DNA of 64,000 nucleotides from Coffea arabica (taxonomy: Eukaryota > Streptophyta > Magnoliopsida > Gentianales > Rubiaceae). The notes beneath the pieces are model-generated. The model made no database searches. It was not told the DNA's origin and saw only the letters and a program-made list of their open reading frames with translations. The DNA lies in contig NC_092317.1 in assembly GCF_036785885.1 (NCBI RefSeq), forward strand, positions 9,488,501-9,552,500, given 5' to 3'. Shown here piece by piece: positions 43,629-55,020 of this stretch (position 1 is the stretch's first letter; each line of letters starts with the position of its first letter). The translations under genes were made by a program, and so were the position numbers.

Positions 43629-45300
43629 CTGAAACCAACCATCAGTTACTAGGTTAATTGTCAAGATCTACATGGCATGAAAAAAAAAACTACATGACCA
43701 ACTAATTGGTACTATAGAATCAGAAAGATGCTTCAAATAGCAAAACGAGATTAAAAACGAGAAAAGATAACTTTATGTTAGAATAAATAAAAAAACAAAT
43801 CCAATATTTTTACTGGAAAATGTTAGTGCTCTGCGATGAAGTTTTAAATAAAATCTAACCACCAATTACTGCCATTGGATGTTTCTTTTTGACAATAAAA
43901 TACACTGCCCAACTCATTTTATGTAGTCCTGCATCTGTTTTTGCTAGGCTAAAAGTATAAAGATTCCATATACGAACAATTTGAGATGCATCACACGTAG
44001 TATCTATTCAAACTTAAAATTTTCATTCTATTCATGTCATGTCATGCATCTAGTCCCACTCATCTAAAGAAATTCTTGCACTGTCAGAGTTAGAAAAGTT
44101 AATCCTAGGTTTTAGGCCGCCTTGTTTCATTTAGTAATTAAAACAAAAGAAACTAAATTTTTTAGCTTCTTAGCTAACTTTCTTGAATTGGGTCCGTGTA
44201 TTAGCATACAATTACATCTTCCATGGGACAGTACTTGTGTTCTAACTCCAGGATTTGGCAATTTGACAATTTTCTCTTTTTTTTTTAAACTTTGGCTACA
44301 TTACAGAAAAGTAGTAAACAAATATTAATTTAAAAAAAAAAGCAACAAATTCCAAAGTTGGTGATTGTTTGGACATGGTTTCTAACGTTCTAGTCTAACA
44401 GCTGCATCAGTTAGTAGAACGAAGTTTTAGTTTATGTGATCTAGCAAGGCAACTTTGCTGTTTAACAACAGCGAAGGGGTGATACATCCTAAGTAGAACG
44501 AAGTTTTATTTTATGTGATCTGGCAAGGCAACTTTGCCGTTTAACAACAGCCAAGAGGGGATACAACCTTTTCACTTGATAGCTAAGTAATGTTGATCTT
44601 TTTCTGTATCTGGTGTCTTTTGTACTTTGGGGACTTATTTATTGGCTGATTAATTAAATCAGCTTCCTTGATGCTGCTCAAAAATGCAAAGATTAAGATG
44701 GTTGGACTCTGTAAACTATTTTGAAATGGTGTCTTACTAACATATTATTATTAGAAAAAGAAAAAAGAAAAAAGCCCAATTAAATTGCATTTTTTGGGGA
44801 AAAATTACTATAGTAACTTCTTAGGATGTCATAAATATAAGGTAAAAAGGTAATTGAAAAATGTGTAAAACAAAATATTCAGAAAAAAGAAATTTTTTTG
44901 TGTCCAACAAATGCACTATTTGGAATGTTACAAAATGTTATAATAGCATTCTCTACCCAATTTCGTGATGCCACAGTTGCTACATTAGCCCCTCATCCAG
45001 GGAAGGATAACTGCCTTAAAAATTAAGCCAAACTTTCTTCTTTATCTTCCACGACTAGTCCTTTATATCCCAGCAAAGTTTTAGTTTCAAAACTACGGCT
45101 ATGACGAATATCTTAACAACCAATCTAGATTTTCTCTCATATAATTTGATACCTTTACTTGAAAGAAGAAGAAGAACTTCCTGTGAAATGCTACCAGATA
45201 GATAGTCCAGATAATTGTTCATTGTTTAAGGTACACACCACACATCACTATCAAAAAGGAAGCAATTTTTACCCCAACGCATCACATTCTATTGGCTGGT
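43629..45300. other. Non-coding region between the PRPP synthetase fragment and the LTP gene
   Basis: No gene seen; AT-rich with many A- and T-runs. Contains the 79-bp tandem duplication at 44,413-44,570 and, toward the right, the upstream region of the lipid-transfer protein gene. Confidence 0.4.
44413..44570. repeat. 79-bp tandem duplication
   Basis: AGTAGAACGAAGTTTTA...TATGTGATCT followed by GCAAGGCAACTTTGC and GTTTAACAACAGC occurs twice with a 79-bp period and a few mismatches, about 0.85-1.0 kb upstream of the LTP start. Confidence 0.8.
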
Positions 45301-45306
45301 CACCTC

Positions 45307-45313
45307 TATAAAT
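45307..45313 (+). promoter_or_regulatory. TATA box of the LTP gene
   Basis: CTCTATAAATTG, 117 bp upstream of the chosen ATG. Spacing implies a short leader of roughly 85 bases. Confidence 0.65.
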
Positions 45314-45423
45314 TGTATTCAAACTGCTATAGTCTGCATAGCAGGCCAAGTGTAAAAAGCCAGGTCCAGAAGTAAAGATTAGTTTCTTTCTTCACCATTC
45401 TTACTTTGAAGGCAAACTCAAGT

Positions 45424-45786
45424 ATGGCTAATTCATCAGGACTCCTCAAACTAGGGACTCTTGTAATGTTCGTATCCATGCTTATCATGAGTTTCTCCCA
45501 TGGAGGGCAAGCACAAATCTCCTGTGACACTGTTGACAACGACCTGTTTCCATGCCTTAGCTTCGTCCTGAATGGTGGAAAAGTTGCACCTGCTTGCTGT
45601 AGTGGTATTAAGACTCTACTCAGCCTCGCTAAGACTAAAACTGATCGCCAAAGTGTTTGTTCTTGCTTGAAATCTGTTGCTCAGAGTGCTACTGATGGTC
45701 AGCTCAAGAATGCTGCACAAATCCCTCATCTGTGTGGTGTTAATCTCCCATACAAGATTTCTCGCAACATCGACTGCACAAAGTAA
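45424..45786 (+). CDS. Non-specific lipid-transfer protein, type 1
   Basis: 120 residues, single exon. The first ATG (MANSSGLLKLG) is chosen because the frame upstream has no ATG. Residues 1-30 form a signal peptide ending GGQA, so the protein enters the secretory pathway and the apoplast. The eight cysteines (34, 44, 58, 59, 79, 81, 104, 118) have spacing C-x9-C-x13-CC-x19-CxC-x22-C-x13-C, exactly the type-1 nsLTP pattern, with the family's CGVNLPYKIS near the end. Four disulphides enclose a tunnel that binds fatty acids and phospholipids. Roles include cuticle deposition and defence. Expression cannot be read from sequence. No lesion seen; sequence divergence elsewhere in the chain is ordinary for this family. 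Confidence 0.93.
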   Translation: MANSSGLLKLGTLVMFVSMLIMSFSHGGQAQISCDTVDNDLFPCLSFVLNGGKVAPACCSGIKTLLSLAKTKTDRQSVCSCLKSVAQSATDGQLKNAAQIPHLCGVNLPYKISRNIDCTK

Positions 45787-46095
45787 TGTTCTATCTTGCA
45801 CACTCTTTAATCTGTATATTTTTCATTATAATCACTAGCGTTCTAGGCATTCAATTCTACTGTAATGAAATTTTCGGAAAAAAAACAACTTTTAATTGTA
45901 CAAGATGACGAAAAAAACGCAAAGAAGAAATTACAAAAAAGTGTGGAAGGTTTTTTAGAACATGGGTACTTATCGGAGGATGAAATTTTCCACGATGGCA
46001 ATTTTTTTAGATACAAATGGTATTCATTGAATAAGTTTAGGCAGTGTATACCAATTTTGCAGTTCTAAAGTGTTTCAGAAAATGTTAGAAACGTA
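45787..46095. other. 3' flank of the LTP gene
   Basis: A short frame (MKFSEKKQLLIVQDDEKN...) has no recognised motif and is probably chance. The LTP 3' UTR is expected in the first 150 bp. Confidence 0.35.
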
Positions 46096-46785
46096 GAATA
46101 GGATATCGCAACGGATCTTCTGTACCACATCCTGTCTCATATCCTGTCTCACTCCTTAGAATCTCGCCAAGTGTTCCTTAATAAACCAAACCCTCAAACA
46201 ACCCAACTCGAACCATATTAAGTTAATTAATCGATTAACCAGGCAAAGAAACTTAATCTCTTTAACCAATACAACCAAAACCAAAAATATTAAAAATTCT
46301 TTAACCAAAATCACATTTATCAACGGAGAAAACCCTAAAACCCAAACAACCTCTGTCCGCTTCATCATCTTCACCATTCAGCTTTGACGAAATATTCACG
46401 GATATGGTCCGAGATGCCGAAAAGGGTTTGCACGAAGATGCATTGGCATTGCACATGAGAAACAACTTTTTTACGAGGATGAGATAAAGCGTCGAAGCTC
46501 TTCCCAAAGGTGAGAAACAACTTATTTCTTAAAAACCTTGGTGGGTTTCTTCGAAGCTCTTTCTTATGGTAGAAATATATTTAGTTTAAGTGTAAATTTG
46601 TACTGGGTAATGGGTACTTCCGCTTCCGAAAAAAGTTTTGTTTTTGGATGCAAAGTTAATTTAGCTTTTGTTGTTTGCGTCAAAGGTCATCAGATTATGT
46701 GCTCTCAATGGGCAATTGGACGAAGCTCACCACCTGTTCGATCAAATGCCTAAGAGGAAGATGAATCAAACTGTAAGGTAAAAAC
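46096..46785 (+). repeat. Left arm of a 0.68 kb inverted repeat with a PPR gene fragment
   Basis: Matches, inverted, the segment 49,015-49,695 with only scattered mismatches. The arm carries two pentatricopeptide-repeat fragments in different frames: VRDAEKGLHEDALAL near 46,408, and VIRLCALNGQLDEAHHLFDQ near 46,690-46,750. Neither forms a full gene. Confidence 0.85.
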
Positions 46786-47241
46786 AGCACATTTACCTTT
46801 CGTGGGATTTCATGACCACAAGACAAACATTGCTTGAGATATGGAGGTATAACTTGCAGGTTCTGTTTCTTCTAAGGCTTGCATATTCGGATGATATGTA
46901 TAAATGGTTAAACACAAAAATTTGGTAAAATGATTAAAGAAGGTTCAGACTGGGATTGAGCTTTGTAGGAAATGAGTTCTGTTTTTTGATTGTTTTCTTA
47001 GTTATACTGGTCCATAATGCCAACTAAGTGTCTCCAGGCCTAAATTTGTAAAATCTCATGTCTAAGAATTTGTTTCTACAGGCTTTATTTTTGTTCTCAG
47101 CAACCGAATTTAAGAATGAGAAACTAGCATTGCTATCTTATCTAAATTTTTTGGTGTATATGCTTAAAATATTTTTGATCAATATAATCCTTGGTTCTTG
47201 TCCTTTTTGGCCTATTCTAACTCATCGTGACTTTGTAACAG

Positions 47242-47371
47242 GGATGGAGGGATAAAGGGACTTTTTACAGGAGTTGGTCCTCGAGTGGCCCGGGCAGGCC
47301 CTTCAGTGGGGATTGTTGTTTCATTTTATGAAGTTGTCAAATACGCTTTGCAGCAGAGACATTTGACATAG
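47242..47371 (+). pseudogene. Last-exon fragment of a mitochondrial carrier (MTM1/SLC25A39-like)
   Basis: After a TTTGTAACAG acceptor the frame reads GGIKGLFTGVGPRVARAGPS, then VGIVVSFYEVVKYAL and a stop. This is the C-terminal end of the third carrier repeat of the MTM1-type mitochondrial carrier (manganese/glutathione-linked). No other exon of the gene is nearby, so it is a captured fragment inside the inverted-repeat loop. Confidence 0.75.
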
Positions 47372-48140
47372 TGAAAGAGAAGTTTCAGCATCTTACTCGA
47401 TTTCTGACTCTTACCATATCTTTTGAAGATCCTTTTCATCTAATGGGTTGGTGAACAAGTTGGCGGCATTGACTTAATTGGCAAGGATCCAGGGCATAGT
47501 CGGGCAACAAACAGTGTCCGGGAAGGTGCATCTTTGATGGAAAACAATTAAACTGCATGTTTTCCGCTCTGTTTTGGCATGGGAAGATTGTTGCTTCTCA
47601 TTGTTTGAGGGACGTAGTGGTTATACTGCAACACTGGAATTTAGAAAACTGCACTTGCATCTCTAGCTTTGAGATCATTTCTAGTTATGCATTATTCCTT
47701 CCACTAGTGAAGAAAATAAAATTCCGCAGTATATCTCAGCAAGATGTCCACTTTCCATCTCTAGCTTTGAGATGATTTGAATCAAGCGACATGCTGGGAA
47801 TAAATGACCATTTTCTGGTATACTATTTGTCGAGTGGCCAAGTTGAACACTTTCACGGTTCACATAGAAAAAAAAACACTAGAGAGCGAAAGGAATTAAT
47901 TGAATTTATTGCATTAATTGAACTTATTTGATCTGCTTGTAACATAGGTTAGTAAATATTAATTCCGAACAGAGACCATTAATTGAATTTATTGTATTAT
48001 TTTACAACGTGGTCAAAGACATACGTGTCCATCAGCCGAGGAATTTCAAGCAAGTCAAGCAAAGTACAATGGTTTGCCAGAAGAGTTTGGTTCATCTTCC
48101 TCTTCTCCAATATTTGTTCTGCAAAATCAACGAACCCAGA

Positions 48141-48233
48141 GCAACCAGAAGTTAACTTTGAGATTTCAGATATTTGCCAAACAAGAGAAACATATGACCT
48201 AATATAACTTTATCATCAACACAACTCGGAGAC
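48141..48233. repeat. Direct repeat copy 1 (partner at 48,661)
   Basis: AGCAACCAGAAGTTAACTTT ... TCATCAACACAACTCGG, about 93 bp, repeated 520 bp downstream with about 8 differences. The second copy overlaps the PPR fragment's 3' end. Confidence 0.75.
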
Positions 48234-48660
48234 TATATTTGTGGTTTTTGATCAATCTTTATTGCCTCTTCAAAGAATACTCTGTTAGCAAATGAGCCAT
48301 TTCTGCTTTGCATACTTTATTAACAAATGAACAATCCTGTCTTGTATAGATTGACTGTCAAAACCACCTGTAACAAAGAATGGAGTACAAAATAGTGCAA
48401 CGGGCAAATGATGGAAATGTCCATTTACGTGCATAAGTTCTATTAGTTTTCATAGCATACCTTAGCATAAAGGGTAATATGAATCATTTTAAGAGTTCGA
48501 TGGGCTATTTGATAAAAAAAAAAATAGTTGAATGGGTGAACGAGACTTTTGAAAAGTTTGATGATGACCTGCACTTTATCCAAAATACTATTGTCATATA
48601 GAAGTTGATAAAATGTAATAACAAGACTACTATAAAGCTTGCAATTATACCAACAAGACA

Positions 48661-48753
48661 AGCAACCAGAAGTTAACTTTGGGATTTCAGATATCTGCCA
48701 AACAAGAGAAACATAAGAACTGATATAACTTCATCATCAACACAACTCAGCAA
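48661..48753. repeat. Direct repeat copy 2
   Basis: Partner of 48,141-48,233, same strand. Confidence 0.75.
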
Positions 48754-48975
48754 GGAGAATGTTCTCCAAATGCTGTCTACAACTGAGTTTTGGCATAACC
48801 CTTTTCGGAGCAAACCCAACGCATCTTCGTGCAAACCCTTTTCGGCATAGGGGGCTATCAGTGAATTCCACAGAAAAGCTGATTCATGACACTTAGGCAT
48901 TTGATCGAACAGGTGGTGAGCTTCGTCCAATTGCCCATTGAGAGCACATAATCTGATGAATTTTGAATCAAACAA
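48673..48975 (-). pseudogene. Pentatricopeptide repeat (PPR) gene fragment
   Basis: About 50 residues of clear PPR signature: FIRLCALNGQLDEAHHLFDQ, then FLWNSLIAPYAEKGLHEDAL, that is two repeats of the P/S type. The remainder is unrelated sequence. Full PPR proteins have ten or more such repeats and bind organellar RNA. This is a fragment, and a shorter copy of its first repeat lies again at 49,046-49,115. Confidence 0.75.
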
Positions 48976-49014
48976 CCCATATTTTCACCGTACAAATAGC
49001 CTGTTTTGGTTCAT

Positions 49015-49695
49015 CTTTTACCTTACAGTTTGATTCATCTTCCTCTTAGGCATTTGATCGAACAGGTGGTGAGCTTCGTCCAATTGCCCATTGAGAGCAC
49101 ATAATCTGATGACCTTTGACGCAAACAACAAAAGCTAAATTAACTTTTCATCCAAAGACAAAACTTTTTTCGGAAGCGGAAGTACCCATTACCCAGTACA
49201 AATTTACACTAAAACTAAATATATTTCTACCATAAGAAAGAGCTTCGAAGAAACCCACCAAGGTTTTTAAGAAATAAGTTGTTTGTCACCTTTGGGAAGA
49301 GCTTCAACGCTTTATCTCATCCTCGTAAAAAAGTTGTCTCTCATGTGCAATGCCAATGCATCTTCGTGCAAACCCTTTTCGGCATCTCGGACCATATCCG
49401 TGAATATTTCGTCAAAGCTGAATGGTGAAGATGATGAAGGGGACAGAGGTTATTTGGGTTTTAGGGTTTTTTCCATTGATAAATTGTGGTTTTGGTTAAA
49501 GAGTTTTTATTTTTCTTGGTTTTGGTTGTATTGGTTAAAGAGATTAAGTTTTTTTGCCTGGTTAATCGATTAATTAACTTAATATGGTTCGAGTTGGGTT
49601 GTTTGAAGGTTTGATTTATTAAGGGACACTTGGCGAGATTCTAAGGAGTGGGACGGGATGTGAAACAGGGTGTGGTACAGAAGATCCGTTGCGAG
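49015..49695 (-). repeat. Right arm of the 0.68 kb inverted repeat
   Basis: Reverse complement of 46,103-46,785. Both arms start at a GTAAGGTAAAA end and finish at CGCAACGGATCTTCTGTACC. The loop between them is about 2.2 kb. Confidence 0.85.
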
Positions 49696-52377
49696 ATGAT
49701 TTGCATGTAACCTAAGACGAGAGGCAACCATCAGCAACTTTTGGATTGAAGAAAAAATTGAACATAAAAAGATCAAACTAGTAGAAGGATTATTTGTTAT
49801 TTTTGATGTACTTTGAAAGCAAAACCGAAACCAAAAACATTATAATTGAAAACTAACAAAATTCTAACGGAGAAGAAAGGAAGAATTTGACTAATTAACC
49901 GTAGTTAGTAAGATAAGTGTGAGATTAATACCAATTTATTGACTAAGTACATATCGAATAACAACAACTATAGTTGTAGTGGGGCTTCAAATTCTCTGTC
50001 CCCAAAGTAGTCTCTGTCTCCTCTGTCCCGTTATTTGTACAGCTGCCACGTGTCTCTAGTCTTTTGTTAACCCAAAGTCAAATAAATCGATAATAATCAG
50101 TTTACAAGTTTACTCAAAATCAATTAAAACAGATAATTCAAAACTTTTTTTATTTTCTTTTTAACAACAAATAGTCTTTTTTTTTAAAATTTTCCTAAAA
50201 TTTTTTTTCCCTTAAAATAAGAATTAAAGGGTAAAACATAAAAATAAAGATACAAAAAATAAAAATAAAAAACAAATTTATTAAAATTTTGGTGTCTAGA
50301 AAGTTAACATAAAAAGAAACAATTAAAATTATAACGTAGAAAACAAACCATTAAAGTTATAACATCAAAAAGAAACCCTTCACTCAAAAAGGATTAAACA
50401 ATTTTTGAATTATAAATTTTTGTAACTTAGCGGGTTTTTCAGTTTTTATTTTTTATTTTTTCCTTTTTGTGCTGACCAATGTAATTGTCTCAAAAACTTT
50501 AATTTTTTTCTAGGCAGTATGTTATTATTTTTAATTTTTCCTTTTTATAGTGACTTAATGTCTTTTTATAGTAATGTTCCAACTTTATATCCAAAATCTA
50601 TATTAGATTATCAATCTGGGACTAATTCGCTTCATTTTTAAAATGCAAGGAACTAGTTTGCAGTATTTTAAAGGTGAGAGATAAAAAATATTTTTTTACC
50701 GCAAGGTAAGGGATTAATTATCAGTGCTAATATATGTGTTTGGATAGTAGATTATTTGAGATAATTTTATAAAAAAAATACTATAGCATTTTTTTCATAC
50801 AATATATGTAAGTTAAAAAAATAATTAAAAAATGTGTTGATGATATAAATAATTTAGTGTGTATAAATAAGGTGTAAATAATATATAATCCAAACAAAAA
50901 TTGTGTGTTAAGGTGTATTGGTTATGTGGCAAATTTTATGTCAAATGTATTGCAAAGGGATTTTACGAGATCTAGGCAAAATTGTGACCGCCAACACTAC
51001 ATGCCATATATTTCGTCAATAATGTGGCGCTCAAATGAGGTCAGGCAACAGCCAAGATGCTTCCCACTTCCAAAAAATCAATTTCCTAATTTTATTACAA
51101 TTCATAGAGGAAGACTTGACTTCTGGATTGGACATAGACAGATAGACTTGAATCAATAGATTCCTGAAAAAGAAAAAAAATATTCAGAAGAGAATAAAAT
51201 ATATTTGGTAGGTTCTCCCCTCCTCAATTGTTACATACTACCCTTTTCCCCGAATTTAATTTGGTCATGGCGATGAGAAAGGAATCTTGTACTATTTTGT
51301 TCCTTTTCGACCTATAAAGGTGGGACGTGTCTTGGTCATGGCGGCTGGAATATTTAGGGTTTTTTGTTCATACCGCGTGCCAAGACTTTGCTATCCCACC
51401 CAAAACCGTGGACCTACAAAGGTGTCTTCGTCCTGGGCATGGCTCGTGGAAAATTGTTTGTTTCCCGTTCATGACCAAAACCATGGGCTCTTGTCGTATT
51501 ATTACCGGCCAATAAATTTCTTCCCGTTTTTTTTTTTTTTTTTGTCAATACAGTGGATATCTGGGTATCACCCGACTAATTTCACTGCACCTGAATCCCC
51601 GCCTCCCAAGAGACCCAGAGCGGTAATGAAGCAGGATCGACCACATGATCTGGGCCTAACGAGGGTGTTCCCAAAGCCAGCCGACCCGCACCCAGGGGGC
51701 CTTCCGATTTGTTCTCTTTTGAAGTTTTTTGCACTTAAAATTCAGCTAGTATGGTGTTATTGAATTAAAAATTTAGACAAATTTGAATTTTAAAAACTAA
51801 TTATATACACAAATACAGCAAATTACACATATTCAGTATGCTACCGTTTCACGTTCACTTGTTGTCCGCTTTCTGTGTTACATTCAAGTATCCACTCCAA
51901 ACCTATCTTGGATTCATCATGATTCCACTTTAATGTTTCTTCCAAAAAAAAAAAAAACTTCTTTTCAAATCTTTGAAACTTTAGTTTTGAAAAAAAAAAA
52001 AAGAAAATACTTGTAACAGTGAATTAGTACATGAGAAATTTAACTATTAAACACTACTAGTTACTATTTCATTCTTCATCCTTCGTGTACTTTGTTTGAT
52101 TTCCTTGATTTAATTCTTCTTCATATTTAATTAATCTTCATCCATTCCACAATCCAAAACACACCACCAGCAGCACCCTTTTGTTTTTTTTTGGAGGGCT
52201 CCCAGGCGTCCCTACCATGTGAATTGAACTGCTTTCTTTTTGACTGGAAGAGGAAATGAACGGCGTGAGAAGTTTCGCAGAGATAGTTAAAAACAACAGA
52301 AGATTAGAAGTTTCACCTAACAGGCAAAAGCTTCTCCTCCTTTACTAGTTGTTGAAAGCAAAGCTCACTTTACCAGG
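49696..52377. other. Non-coding AT-rich region upstream of the CNL gene
   Basis: No supported gene. Positions 50,100-50,900 are mostly A/T with T-runs. A GC-richer piece at 51,290-51,730 has open frames on the + strand without any recognisable motif. The last 300 bp should contain the CNL promoter and leader; no clear TATA box was picked out. Confidence 0.4.
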
Positions 52378-55020
52378 ATGGCTGACCCTGTTGTCTCTGT
52401 TGTTATTGAGAGAACTAGCAATCTGCTGATTCAAAAAATCGTTTTCCTGAAAGGCGTTCGACGACAAGTTGAGAGACTTCAAAATGATCTGGTCCGGATG
52501 CGGTGTTTCCTGAACGATGCTGATCAGAGGCAAGATGAAGATGAGAGGATCCGCAACTGGGTTTCTGAAATCAGAGCTGCGGCCTACGATGCGGAGGATA
52601 TCATTGAGATCTTTGCCAGCAAAGTTGAGTTCTTCACAAAGGACAAGGGACTCGTCACCAAATTGACGTATTATCCCTTGAAAATTGTGAGCCTCAACAA
52701 GATCGGTAAAGAGATTGAGTCCTTACGGATGAGGCTCAAGGAGATTGCTGACAGCCGCGAAGAGTATGGTATCAAAAATCTTAGAGAGGGGATGACTACA
52801 CATGGAGAAGAGCTTCAACGGATCAGGCGATCCTCTCCTCTCAACGAGGACAAGGATATAGTGGGCTTCGGGGAGATAACAAAATCGCTGGTGTCAGAAC
52901 TTTTGAAAGGGGGCAAAAACCGCCGTGTGGTTTCGATCATTGGCATGGGAGGTGCTGGTAAGACAACTCTAGCCAAAAAAGTTTATAACCATGCTGACGT
53001 CAGGACAAGATTCAACTGCCGTGCTTGGGTATGCGTCTCTTCAAGCTACAATCACAAAGAGACGCTGAGGACAATCATAAAGCAATTAAATCCGATGACT
53101 AATGAGCTACTTGACATGTTGGAAAGGATGCAGGAGCAGGACTTGGAAGAAAGGCTGTATAAAGATCTACAAGATAAGCGTTATCTTGTGGTACTTGATG
53201 ATGTATGGAAGGAAGCAGCGTGGGATTGTCTAGCCACGAGGGCCTTTCCTGATGGTAGTACATCAAGTAGATTGCTACTTACAAGTCGCAACTTGGATGT
53301 TGCCGTACACGCAGATGCTCTTAGCAAACCACATGAGTTGAAAACTTTGGGGGAGGAAGACAGCTGGCAGTTGTTTCTCAAAAAGGCCTTAGTCCATGAA
53401 GCTAATGCTGTGTGTCCTCCAGATTTGGAAGAAGTAGGTAGAGAGATTGTAAGGAGATGTGCTGGTCTGCCACTGGCCATCACAGTTATAGGTGGCCTGC
53501 TACTGGGCAAGAAAGAGTTGAAGAGTGAATGGGAGAAAGTTCTCAGCAACTTTAGCACATACCTATCAAGGAGCCAGAACGGAGTATCAGCAATTCTGGA
53601 ATTAAGTTATGCAGATCTTCCTGCCAATCTGAAATTTTGCTTTTTGTATTTGGGTTTGTTTCCCGAAGACTCTGTGATTTCTGTGCGCAAGTTGATCCAT
53701 ATGTGGGTTGCAGAGGGAATAATGCAGAAAAGAGATGCAGAAAATTTGGAGGAAACTGCAGCATATGATGATGTGGAACGACTTTGTCGCAGAAATATGG
53801 TCCAAGTGGCGGAAATGACTATTGATGAGAGAATTAAAAGCTGCAGAGTCCATGATTTGCTGCGAGACGTTGCAATCAGAAAGGCAGAGGATGAAAATTT
53901 TTTTCAGATCCATGACACCAGAGATGATAAAATATCAGCCAAATCCAGGTACCTTGCTGTTCATACTCTCTCTCGGGATAAAAATTATTTTGGGTCTTCA
54001 ACCCCTCCTCTTCGGTCTCTACTTTTTTTCAATATCCGCCGTTACGGGGAAGACATTAGTCTTAGCTTCAAAAGTTTCAGAAAGCTTAGGATAGTGGACC
54101 TTGAGAATGTTGAGATGGGTTATGATTTGCCAGAAGGAATTGGTGAATTCAGGCTTCTAAGGTACCTCGGTTTAAGACGCACATCCATTGAAAGGCTCCC
54201 TCATTCCTTCGGTTTTTTGCGAAACCTACAAACTCTTGACATACGGAACATTAACCGAGTGATAGTTTCAAATTTCATTTGGAAACTTGAAAGTTTACGG
54301 CATCTACACGCTTATGATATAATGAGTAATGTGCCTCTTAAAATTGAAGGATTGAGGAATCTCCAAACTCTGTCGCGCATACACTTTGATCACATTATGC
54401 ACAATGACATGACAACTTTGACAAGTCTTCAGAAACTGGGGATTTGGGTGGATGGAACATCAGAGATAGACAAACTCTGCACGCATTTATCTGAGGTTGG
54501 AAGCCTAAAGACGTTACATCTTTATTGTCTCGAGCAGCCACAGTCTCTAGCTGGACTTTCTAAGCTCCATCATGTAACAGCGCTCAAGCTATTCGGGAGG
54601 GGTTTGAGAACGCTGCCTCCTGATTTCCCTCCAAATCTCTCTCGCTTGTCTTTGAAAGAAACACGACTCGGGGCTGACCCAATGCCAGTACTAGAGAAGT
54701 TGGGACAGCTGTCGTTCCTCAAAATGAAAGATGCATATGAGGGATCACAGCATATGGTCATTTCTAGGAATGGGTTTCACCGATTGAAATTCCTTGAGCT
54801 CAGATACCTAAGAGTGGATGAAATAAAGGTGGAGGAAGGTGCATTGCGACGGCTCCAGTGCCTGAGAATCAGGGAGTGCTACAGATTAGAAAAGTTGCCG
54901 GAAGAGCTGAAGCACATATCTACTCTTGATAAGCTTGAGCTTGTGGACATGCCAAAAGATTTTATCAGAAGGCTTGATGCGGACATGGTGTCCAGTGTCC
55001 CTAGCTTCAGCATATTTTGA
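52378..55020 (+). CDS. CC-NBS-LRR (CNL) disease-resistance protein, RPP8/RPP13-like
   Basis: Single exon, 880 residues, intact. Coiled-coil Rx-type N-terminus with an EDVID-like motif (AYDAEDIIE, 69-77). NB-ARC domain: P-loop GMGGAGKTT (189-197), kinase-2 YLVVLDDVW (269-277), RNBS-B LLLTSRN, GLPL box CAGLPLA (361-367), RNBS-D CFLYLGLFPED (421-431), and an MHD position written VHD (491-493) in RVHDLLRD. About 12 irregular LRRs follow to the end. CNLs sense pathogen effectors and oligomerise into resistosomes at the plasma membrane. Trp in kinase-2 (DDVW) is the CNL hallmark. VHD is a common natural variant. No frame lesion. The LRR tail is short but within the family range. Confidence 0.93.
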   Translation: MADPVVSVVIERTSNLLIQKIVFLKGVRRQVERLQNDLVRMRCFLNDADQRQDEDERIRNWVSEIRAAAYDAEDIIEIFASKVEFFTKDKGLVTKLTYYPLKIVSLNKIGKEIESLRMRLKEIADSREEYGIKNLREGMTTHGEELQRIRRSSPLNEDKDIVGFGEITKSLVSELLKGGKNRRVVSIIGMGGAGKTTLAKKVYNHADVRTRFNCRAWVCVSSSYNHKETLRTIIKQLNPMTNELLDMLERMQEQDLEERLYKDLQDKRYLVVLDDVWKEAAWDCLATRAFPDGSTSSRLLLTSRNLDVAVHADALSKPHELKTLGEEDSWQLFLKKALVHEANAVCPPDLEEVGREIVRRCAGLPLAITVIGGLLLGKKELKSEWEKVLSNFSTYLSRSQNGVSAILELSYADLPANLKFCFLYLGLFPEDSVISVRKLIHMWVAEGIMQKRDAENLEETAAYDDVERLCRRNMVQVAEMTIDERIKSCRVHDLLRDVAIRKAEDENFFQIHDTRDDKISAKSRYLAVHTLSRDKNYFGSSTPPLRSLLFFNIRRYGEDISLSFKSFRKLRIVDLENVEMGYDLPEGIGEFRLLRYLGLRRTSIERLPHSFGFLRNLQTLDIRNINRVIVSNFIWKLESLRHLHAYDIMSNVPLKIEGLRNLQTLSRIHFDHIMHNDMTTLTSLQKLGIWVDGTSEIDKLCTHLSEVGSLKTLHLYCLEQPQSLAGLSKLHHVTALKLFGRGLRTLPPDFPPNLSRLSLKETRLGADPMPVLEKLGQLSFLKMKDAYEGSQHMVISRNGFHRLKFLELRYLRVDEIKVEEGALRRLQCLRIRECYRLEKLPEELKHISTLDKLELVDMPKDFIRRLDADMVSSVPSFSIF

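Noticed and set aside
51287-51763. 158-codon + strand frame
   Set aside because: Contains a poly-Phe stretch from a T-run and no recognisable motif. The GC-rich piece may be an old gene fragment but cannot be assigned.
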